DNA of 64,000 nucleotides. Source: Adiantum capillus-veneris (lineage: Eukaryota; Streptophyta; Polypodiopsida; Polypodiales; Pteridaceae). Each line of letters starts with the position of its first letter. Position 1 is the first letter of the stretch. The notes under the pieces were generated by a model. That model was not told where the DNA came from and searched no databases. It was given only the letters and a program-made list of their open reading frames with translations. Location: the NCBI GenBank assembly GCA_014529385.2, contig CM043963.1, positions 108,070,412-108,134,411 on the forward strand. Reading direction: 5' to 3'. The position numbers and the translations under genes were made by a program. Positions 13,301 to 23,500 of this stretch are shown one piece after another.

Positions 13301-16300
13301 CAGATCTTAGACCATGATTTATTGGCAATGTAGCTAGCAATCACATCTAGGTCCAATCGGGACCTCATCGATGTCCGATTGACTAACCCCTATTGCAACC
13401 ATGTCTATTCGAGATCAATCAGACCAAAATGCTGCAGTCATTTCGGCTATCAGTTCCTGCACTCACAAGAAGTCAAGAACAAATCAGTATCATAATAAGG
13501 AATTCCATTTCATAAAGTCATCCAGCAGAATACTGTCAGCTCTCAGTATCCCTGAAGCTCAAAGAGACAACAGTGACTTTAGTATCAAAATCGAGGCATC
13601 TGTTGACAAGGGAGCGGAGTGACTCCCCTCTTGTGCATCCCACTGCACCAGATCTCCGTCCAAGCTGAATTTCTGGGTTCTATTTGGAGTAGACTATGCT
13701 AAACCAAAACATCGAGGTAAAGTTTCACAATCCGAGGAGTATCTGCTAGGTCCTCCTCCTCCATCCACTTCGCATCAAATGCAGGAAAGTTCTTGAACTA
13801 AACCAAGAACCGCCTTCGGACTTTACCTTTCTTCGTATCGTTATGTGCCAAAATCTGTTTAGGAACAAGGATCTCCTCGTTTTCTTCCACTGCGGGTTGC
13901 TCATCAGGCTCCCCATCATCAGGCACATCACCCTTAACAAGGTTCAAGAGACTCACATGCAATGCATTATGAATCCTCCAAGTATCTAGCAGTTCCAATC
14001 GGAAGGAGACATCATTTATCTTGTCAGTGATCTGGAAAGGTCCGTAGTATCGCATACTAAGCTTTGGAAAAAGCCTCTCCTTTCCCTTTTTCTTTCTTAG
14101 GCGTGCCTTCTCAAAAGTAAGAGCACCCAATCATCCTCCTTCAGTTTCAAGTCGCGACGATGGCGATCCGCTGCCTTTTTTTATCGTTCTTGAGACTCCT
14201 GCAAAGTCTCGCGAACCTTGGCAAAAGCCGTATCCAAATCTCGCGAATATTCATCCGCTTCAAATATATAATCTTCATGCTCAGGAAGGATGGAACCTTC
14301 GCAACACTTTCAACAATCTCACATGGCGTCTTCCCCGTCGAAGAGTGTATCGTGTTATTGTAGGCAAATTCCACCAAAGGTAAGTTCTTTTTCCATTGAG
14401 TCTTCTGATCCGAGATACAAGACTTCAATAAATCTAAAATCACTGAATTGGCAATCTCAAATTGCCCGTCAGTCTGCAAGTGGAACGATGACGAGAACTG
14501 CAACTGCGTGCCAATGTTCTCCCAAATTGCCTTCCAAAACCAACTCATAAATCTGGGGTCTCTGTCGGAGACAATCGTCTCAGACGTGCCATGTAATCGG
14601 AAAATCATTGTGATCATTCTGTGTTCTCGGGAGATCAAAAATGAAATCCATTGCAATACTTTCCCAGGGGTGGGTGGGTACGGGTAAAGGCTGTAACAAT
14701 CCATGTGCCTTATGCCTGTCAAACTTGACCTTCTGGCATACCAAGCAACTGCGCACAAACTCTTCCACATCCTTTTTGAGTCTCGGCCCAAAGAAGTATT
14801 TCTCTACCCCCTTCATGGTGGTAGCAATGCCGCGGTGACCTGTAAAAGGTGGACAGTGGCATTCAGTCATAACCTTTTCCCTCAACGGGCGTGTAACGCA
14901 CAACATAGTCTTTTTCATCAAGTAGCCTTCCCGAAGGGAGTATCCAGCTACTGTCTCCCCATCCCGTATCCGTGTGAAAATATCTGCAAAATCTGTATCT
15001 GTGGCATACTGATCGACCATATCCTCGAAGCTCCTATGATGTATCGCGGAAATAGCCATAACCAACGGTTTCCGAGACAAAGCTTCTGCCACCACATTCT
15101 TCTGTCCCTGCACATGGACAATCTGGAAGTGGAACTGTGACAAGATGTTCGCCCACCGCATCTGCTTTTTCGAAAGCTGCTTCTAGGACAAGAAGTAGCG
15201 CAAACTCTGATGGTCTGTAAAGACAGGAAAATCCGCTCCGAGTAGGTACTGCCGCCACTGAGTAAGAGCATGGATAACCGCCAAAAGCTCTTTCTCATAG
15301 ATCTGTGCTGTCATCTCCGGCCTAGAGAACAAACGGCTCTCGTAAGCTATGACATGGCCTTCTTGCATCAAGACCGCACCCAGACTACAACCACAAGCAT
15401 CACAAAATACTTCAAATGACTTCTGCAAGTCCGGCAAAGTCAGCTCTGGTCCTGTAGTCAATTTCTCTTTCAATGTCCGAAAGGCAGTCACCTCAATGGG
15501 TCCCCACGAAAAGGTACTCCTTTCTGTGTCAAGGTATGCAAAGGGGAAGCAACCTCTACAAACTTTCTATGAACCGCCTGTACAGTCCCAAGAAGCTTCT
15601 AACTTCATGGACATTCCTCAAATCGGGCCAATCACGGATAGTCTCTATCTTGGCCGGGTCCATTTGCACTCCTGCTGTTGCTGACACAATGTGTCCCAAA
15701 AAAGTGTATCTCTGGTAGGAAAAATTCACTTTTCTTTTTGCATTAATCACTAACGTGTGATCTCGTAATGCCTGAAAGACTTGAAGCAGATGATCTCTGT
15801 GTTCTGCCTCATTCTTGGAGAAAACAATGATGTCGTCAAAGAAAGTGCCAACAAATAGCCTGTACTCTCGAAAAAAAGATCCTGTCCATCATTCGGTTAA
15901 ATGTCGCAGGAGCATTGGTTAAGCCAAAAGGCATCACCAGAAACTCAAATAACCCAAAAGTCGTCCGAAAAGCTGTCTTGTAGACATCTCCTGGCGCTAT
16001 CCTGATCTGATGATATCCACTCTTCAAGTCAATCCTGCTAAAGCACGAGAATCCCTGTAACCTGTCGAGTATATCATCGATCCTAGGAATCGAAAATCTG
16101 TTCTTGATGGTGATTTCGTTGAGAGTGCTATAATCGATGTACATTCTCCAAGATCCGTCTTTCTTCAAAACCAACAACACTGGAGAGCAATACGGTGAAG
16201 TACTAGGCTGGACAAGACCCTTTTCCAAGAGGTCTTTCACTTGGTTCATAATCTTTTCATTCTGTACTCGGCTCACACGATAAGGTGGCCGATTCGGTGG

Positions 16301-19300
16301 CGTGCTTCTAGATATCAGATCAATGGTTTGATCATTGATCTTCAGGCCCTCTGAAAAGCAATCGGCATGAGTGTGGAGAAAAATCTTGGCGTTCTTTTCT
16401 TCAGGTCAAAACTTATTCAACCTTTGTCCATCGTTCAGTTCTCTCAAAAGAATGAGTAAGAAAACTGAAGTTCATCAAGTACAATCTTTAAGCCCTTCAT
16501 TTATCAAAGTCGCTTTCTCGGCCCGGTAGTCAACCACGGCGTAGTTCTTGTGGTACCAAGGGATCCCGAGTAGAACGTCACTCGCGTGCCCTGAACACCC
16601 CTGTCATTGCAAACGAAGTTTGCCAATGCTTGGTGTAATGGCAAATCCCATCCGGGTGCCAGTCGAACTACCTCCGCCTGTGGCGTCAGTCTGTCGGGCA
16701 TAATTCCAAATCAAGCCGCCAATTCCAAGTGAAAAGAAGTTGGCCTTGGCTCCTTCAAAAGAGCTTCCTGATCCTTCACTTTGCCCCAAAAGCGACAAAG
16801 TTTGTACTTTCATCATTAGATTCGGTGCAGGTCCCACGCTATGTGGTACCAGTTCTACTTTTCTATCTGCCTTTTCTGCCACGTTCCTCAACTGCTCTCG
16901 AACTCTGAGGCCTGTCGTCGTTCTTATCATTCTGTTCTTTCTGTGCCTTTTTAGAGCACTTCGCGAGATATGTCCGTGTTCCCCGCATCCAAAGCACTTC
17001 CCCTCTCTGATGAAGCGAGCTCTCTCCTCAGGAGTAAGCTTGGGTCGTTCATCATTTTACTCTGGGTTGCTCTTTTTTCTTTCTACTTTCATTCCCATAA
17101 GTCTGTTCGGCTCGTTGTGTCATGGCCTCATCTGTGGGGTAGGTTAGACTGCCAGAGTGAATGGCAAAGCCCCGCTACGCATGACTCATCAACTCCTGAA
17201 TAGAAGCTGACTTCTGTTCCAATCAATGATCTCGGATCTCTGTAGGTAGACCCAAGGTAAACCGTTCAATCTGTTCTCTGAACGAGATCTTCTTGAATGA
17301 AGAGGCGGGTAGAAAAGAGCTCCAGAATCTTTCACAATAAGAATTCACTGTATCGCTCTTGGTCATCCGGAGATGGTTCCAAGCAGCTCGTATATCTCGC
17401 TCAAACTCTGGAGTCAACCAAGAAGAAACAAAAAGCCTCTTGAATTTCAGCCATGTAACTGGCACAGTCTTGCTTAATAGAAGCGTGGACCACCAAGTAC
17501 GAGCATTCCCCTTAAAGTAAGAGGCAGCTCTCCGAATCTTGGAGTGCTCTGAATAGCGTCCTCCCGCGAAAGCGATGTCAAACTGCTGTATAAAAGACAA
17601 AGCCTTCGAAGCATGTGAGTATCCTGAAAAGTATCAAACTTGATCGAGTGGCCACCTTCCTTAAACTCTCGGACTTTCTTGCTTTCATCTTCGAGAAAGT
17701 CATACTGGTTGGCTTTGTAAAAAAAATTCTTCTTGTTCGCATAAAAGTTTCCGTCATCGGAATCTGAGCTGTCTGTAGACGAGTCCTGAGTAGAACTGTC
17801 AGTCTCTGGGCGAGATGTAGCCTTCTTTGCCTTTTTTCTTGCCCTTTCCGAAGCTTTGTTTCTTGCTTCGCTTTTTGCTTTTTCTGTCTTCTTCGCTCGA
17901 ATCCGAGGAGCTAGAAGAACTGGGTACTCCTTCAAATCGAACACGCTTCTTCTGTTTCTTTGCCTTGTCGAATGTCGACTGACGACCCAAATATCCCGGG
18001 AAGTCAGTACCTTTGTTCTGCTTTTTGCCGTGCTTTTTGCCTTTCTTTTGCACGTCGAAAAGCTAAGCAATCCGTGCATCAACCACGTTCTCCAGTTCCT
18101 TCTCCGTATATTTCTTGGAGGCAGAAGGTTTCTTGAGAGCGGGTTTCGGGAGTGGTGTTGTGGTTCTCTGCCACTCCCTCTGTACCTCTTCCAAAGAGGT
18201 CTGGTTCATATATTTGCCATCTTCGGGTCCTTGGCAAAATTGAGCATCATCTTTGTTGCATCGCCAATCAATTGACGACGCTCCATCTCTCTTTGCTCCG
18301 CCTGAGTAGGCCGAGGCAGGCCATACTCTGTCTGAATCTTCGTTGTGATCCCAGCCCGCATCTCCAGATGCAGAGGGAGTCGACTGATCATTGCCTGAAG
18401 CCATAGGTGCCGCGGAAAAAAATTCGGGGATCGGATTTCCCGTAGAAGAGAAATCGGCCGTGCTCTGATACCACTGTAACAGACTTGGACACTCCAAGTC
18501 AAGAATCAATTGCGACAGCATCAAATAACCACTTCAAAACAATTCACAGATCACAATAGATTTGCACTGGCCCAGCGGAGTTCCGTGCCTAGAGATATTG
18601 GCCCCAAAGACTGGCGCCCCTTTCGGTATTTCTTTTTATATTAATCAATCATCAAAGTACAAGAGAGCGGTTAGGGTTTCACTCTCAGACTCTGCGTCCA
18701 GATGCTCTGAGAAGTGAGGCCCTCACCACTAATTTAAAGGTTACAAGGGATGCCCAAAAGCAGAGCCCCAAAAGCTTTCAAAATCAAAAGCATCAGTTCT
18801 CTCTCTTAGAGAGAGTCTCAATTTAAAAAAAAAAACAAGTTCTCTCTTTCATGCAAAAAGCAACGCCCAAAAGCTGCCAGCGCAAATTGCGGCACAATTT
18901 TCGGAAAATCCGTACAACCCTGCCACGTGGCACTGGCGCCAGAAATTAGGGTTTCAACCAGCAGTTAGGGTTTCTGGCAGTTTTTAGGGTTTGCAGGAAT
19001 TTTAGGGTTTCTGCTGTCCGCCACGTCATCACTTTGTGACAACGGGTGCATTGGAAAGTGAATATCCATAGTCGAGAGGAAATTCCGAACTGTGTTAGAA
19101 TTGTGCACAGGGAAAAACCAAGCACTTGAATGAAGATGGGTTCAGAGGAAACTTTGTGGAAAAACACATGCTTTTTGAGAAAGCAGGATTGCCTTTCGGG
19201 AAAGCAGATGCTTTCTCGCGAGGAAGTCTATGTCTGCATTGCAACTGTGCATGTGATTGCATCCAGGGACGCCTGGGAAGTGCTGTGAAAGCATTGTTTT

Positions 19301-20484
19301 TAACTTATAAGGTTTTATTGAGTTTTTGGACAGATTTATACCATTTTTAAAGGTGACCGACCGCCCACTTAATAAGTGGGCAGCCATCTGATAAATAAGG
19401 CAACAGATCAGCCAGCGTTTTCTCTCTCTCTCTCTTTTTTTGGCAGAGCAGCGAAAAAGAAAAACAAAAATTTTTTATTAAAAAAAAAAAAAAAAAAAAG
19501 GCCGCGATCTCTACGCGAGCAGCTATTCGTGCCCGTGGCTAGGAGCTATAAAAGCATCACATGCCCTTACTCAGAGAGGAGGACTAATCTTTGCAAGGAG
19601 GAGATGCTATTGCAAATTTCAGTCGTAAAGAAGACGTTGCAGGTGATGCCCATGGCTGCCCCAAGTGTACCAGATGTCGCCAAGACCCAGTGCGCGAGTT
19701 CCCTAGCGAAGAAGTGCCTACGGAGCGTGTTTCCATCGCGACAAGCTGCTGTTTTTCTCTGATTTCAGCCCCTAAACGTTGTAGACGGGGCTGATTTATG
19801 AGAAGGAACCGCAGAACACACCTCTTTTGTGTGTAGGATTGGAAGAGAGGATTTTCTATGGAGAGATCTCTTCTGGGGAATTGCTTTTCGAGAACGGAGT
19901 TGCGTTTCGAGCGTCGAGACTTTGAAGGTAACGATTTTCATGTTATGAACTCTGAGTATTTGTTTGCAGGTGTACTTCCTCTTAGTGAGGGAGTAGGAGC
20001 AGAGGAAGGTATGAGCCTCTGCAGGAGAAAAGCGCTCTGAGGAACTAGAGCCAGATCAGCCCAGGGGTTTTGTACCCGAGTTTGGGAAGTAGATCCACGG
20101 ATCGGAGAGAGGTAGTCTCTCAAGTTGTGATCCGGAAGTTGGGATTCCCAAGTAAGGACTTCGTGTCCGGGAAAGCAGAGTTGTTCTGCGGGAAGAGGAC
20201 TCTGGAAACGGAGTTGGAAAAGAGAGGTCATGCCCTGAGTCTGGAAGGTGAGATCCAGAGGCGAGGACCTTGATTCTCAAGGATTTGGAATAAGGAACGG
20301 AAGTTCCTTGGAATAGGGTTTTGCCCTAGGAATCGGAAGCTGAGGCTTCCGGGAACCATCAAGTCTTATTCGTGGTAATACGTTTGGTTCAAGTGCTTGT
20401 ATAGACTTCTCCTCAGTAATAAAGATACGGGGGGGGGGACCAGCCCATCTTCTGGTCCCCAATACTGTGTCGATCTTCTCACTT

Positions 20485-20515
<31 letters not shown>

Positions 20516-23500
20516 ATATATCTATTTCTCTCTATATCCTCTGGCTTCAATATTAAGTGATAAATTTTATTTATCCGAGTATATTTTATATTGCTATGCG
20601 CTCCCGTTTGTGACAGCGGAAATCTGTACAGTCTGCCACGTCAGCAACTACTAACGCAAAACGCGAAAATCCGTATTGTCTGCCACATCAACATGTCAAC
20701 GCAAATTTCGGGGCTTCCGTACAACAGCCCACGTCATCAGTTCCGATCTCGGGTGGTCACGCCACGTCAGCACTTTGTGACATACCCCCTTCTTGAAAGA
20801 ATTGTAACCATCCTCGATTACACCTGCAAAATCAGACACTATCCATAAACCAGTTCAATAGACACTGACTCTTAAGTATCGATGCACTAGACAACACAAT
20901 CCAGCACTTGTACAAAGACGACAGTCACATCACCTTCAGACCACATCACATAGAATCCATTCTAATCTAGGACCATGATTCCTGGCAACGTATCTAGCAA
21001 TCGCATCTAGATCCACATCAGAGACCTCACTGATGTCGGATTAACTAGTCCTTATTGCAATCATGTCCATAGATTTCTCAAGACCGAAATGCTGCAGTCA
21101 TTTCATCAATTATTCTATCTTTTAATCTTGCACTCAAACACAATCACATGTGTGAGTAATCATTTTTGGGAATTCCAATTCATCAATCAAACACAAAGTG
21201 TTTCAATCATTCAGTACTAGTCATCTTTTCGCTGTGTGGCTATCTCATCCCTTGGGAACTCTTGATGCACTCACCACAGTTTCATTCAATCATTCATCAG
21301 CATCATTCAAGATTCATGATCGTGATCGGGTTCATTCTGGAGCTGTCATTGCTACGATTCGTCATCATCTCATTCTTGATTTCACCTGTTATCTATTCAC
21401 AAATAGCAAGTTCTTCCAAAAAAATTAATTACATACATTAATCAAAATCATCTTTGGAAATTCCTATTTCAAAGTTCTTCATTCACACACTTAGGTCATA
21501 TTGAACACAATGTTTCAATCATTGAGTCTAGTCATCTCATCCGTCCAGAAGTCTTAATACACCTAGATTCTTGTATAGCTATCTCATCCCGCAGGAACTC
21601 TTGATGCGCTCACCACAGTATCCAATCATCTCATTCGTAAGGGAATCTTGATGTACTAAAATCTTATTTCATCATTCATCATTTCATGAATTATCATTTA
21701 AAAACAAAATTCATAATTTTTATCTTGAATTGACGGATTCATTCCTGAACTACCGTTGCTCCCGATTGCTTTCAGATGCAAATTCCTTGCCATGTCATCC
21801 TCGATTTCATATGGAAAACAGGCAAAATTTCAAGCAAATGGTTCACCTCATTGCAAAAGAGTCGATGGCCGGTTCCATGCTTCCAAATGCTTTCATATGC
21901 ATGTTCCTCGCTCCTAGTAGTTATCTGCACACAGATAACAAGAGCTTCCAAAAACATTAATTCCACACATACTAAAATTTATGCAAAAACCCTAATTTTC
22001 CACAGTTGTTGGATATAAGATCTGTTTGTGTCAACACGTAGAGCTTGTTGAGAGGATCAACTTTGCCTTCTGTCGCATATCCAAATTCTCAACCGTTGAA
22101 GAGATTTTTTAAGGTCTTCTACCAAACTTCCCTACCGAAAATTTGTCCTATTCTTCATTCTATTCTTCAATTGCCGCACCGGATTTCAACTTTTCTTTGC
22201 CTGCTCTCCGAGAGATGTTATCTCTGTCAGATTCTCTGTGAAAACCCATGTGTACTCTTGGGTTTTTGATGGTTTATGCCCTGTAAGACAGAGCGATGAA
22301 GACAGGAGCACGTCTGATGCGTGATGAAGCAAGCGTGGGAGTGGCTAATAAGTCCGGGGTCGGGACATGAAGATTCTTCAATACATAATTTCCAAAGTGC
22401 CCAAGTGCTCTATCTACTCTTTGGTAGGACCGGTATGCTTTGAGAAAAGCACACGCCTGAAGCTCTGATACCACTGTTACAGACTTGGGCACCCCAAGTC
22501 AGAAATCTAGCACGACATACGAGAGAATCACTCAAAATACTTCACAAATGCCCATGCAACCCCTAAGTGTGCCTATGATTCGTGTTTGGCAATGTACGGG
22601 GGCAAACCCTCAACCAAGGGCCAATGCACGTGATGAGAAAGCCTGTAGGTAGAAGGGAAAGCACATGGAAGGTAAACTATGACTACTAACACCGCCGATT
22701 GCCCAATGGCGCCTTGTACAATCATTTATGTCAGGAAGGTTATGTAGGGGTCCTAATTGCCTTACTCAAACAATTGCTATCTTACATATTTTCAACCAGA
22801 AGAAACCTACTGTTATCATTCCACATTTGAAAAACGTCCTTATTTTCACGCAGAAGAAACCTACTCTTATCATTGCACATTTGAAAAACGTCCTTGTCTT
22901 ATACAACTAGCCCCATAAGCAAAAGAAATCTAATACTAAAAAATTTAACTTACTCAAACATAAATAAGAAGAAATAACTAACCTCCTCGTGAGAGCAATA
23001 GAGTGACGGTTTTTTCAAGGCCCCTCTTTGCAGCATGGTGTAACGGTGTTCCTCTATGTGTTCCTACAGTATTTATGTTGAAACATTAACATTCAAACAT
23101 AGAAGCAGAAGGCAGATGTGGTAACAACTCACAGCCAATAAAACAAAACCTGGACGGTATACATCGATGTTGGCCCCAAGGTTCAACAGTGTGATAGCCA
23201 TGTCTAGCAGCTCGCCCCGAGTGCACGCTAAAATGAGAGGAGATCGTCCTTCCTTGTCGATCCACTGGGTTGCAAAGAACATCAGAATTTGTACCAAAGT
23301 GCATGGATGTTTAGCACCAAAACTTGATAAGATCAAAAAACAATGTAACAAACATGCATTGTAGAATGCCCACACAATAGATGAAGCCGAGGACACTAAA
23401 CTGGGCAGAAGTTTTACCATGCTTGGTTGCAAGCAAATTGAGCTCAGGGAGAATATATTGAAAACAGAATATAAAATGTCAAAGATTCAAAATAGAGGTA

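Larger units (their letters stand above)
12516..19041 (-). mobile_element. Element A: complete but decayed chromovirus (Ty3/gypsy)
   Basis: 6,526 bp with two LTRs (18475-19041 and 12516-13112), primer site, gag, protease, RT, RNase H, integrase, chromodomain and polypurine tract in the standard order on the minus strand. The target site is ATGGG on the left and ACGGG on the right. The uninterrupted LARD LTR at 8820 reads GACGGGTGC, so the left copy carries one C-to-T change. Coding frames contain many frameshifts and stops, so this copy makes no complete enzyme. Confidence 0.92.
8395..20615 (+). mobile_element. LARD-like non-autonomous LTR element, interrupted by A
   Basis: 5' LTR 8395-10399, internal 10400-12081, 3' LTR 12082-12515 plus 19047-20615 (19042-19046 being the second copy of A's target site). 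Target duplications GCGGA at 8390-8394 and 20616-20620 are identical, and the two flanks rejoin as one LTR of element B. The primer site (10401) and polypurine tract (just before 12082) are intact, but the internal region has no retroelement domain. This is the structure of a large retrotransposon derivative that is mobilised by enzymes made elsewhere. Confidence 0.85.
8025..22547 (-). mobile_element. Element B: degenerate minus-strand LTR element, split by the LARD
   Basis: The 3' LTR is 8025-8394 plus 20621-20782 (532 bp when joined). A polypurine tract (reverse complement TACCCCCTTCTTGAAAG) is at 20783-20799. The internal region runs to 22474. The Met-tRNA primer site is at 22461-22473 on the minus strand. 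A 5' LTR fragment starts at 22475 (TGTTACAGACTTGGG) and breaks off at about 22547. The 8025-8044 and 22475-22494 ends match closely. B interrupts the Z pol fragment at 8024. Confidence 0.75.
2790..22982 (-). other. Giant intron 3 (20,193 bp) of the XBAT35-like gene
   Basis: The donor GTTAGT lies at 22982 and the acceptor TTTCAG just above 2789. Host intron sequence is limited to about 2790-2994 and about 22548-22982. Everything between is retrotransposon in both orientations, nested to four levels. Flanking exons join in frame, so removal of the whole stretch by splicing is required for a functional product. Confidence 0.85.
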
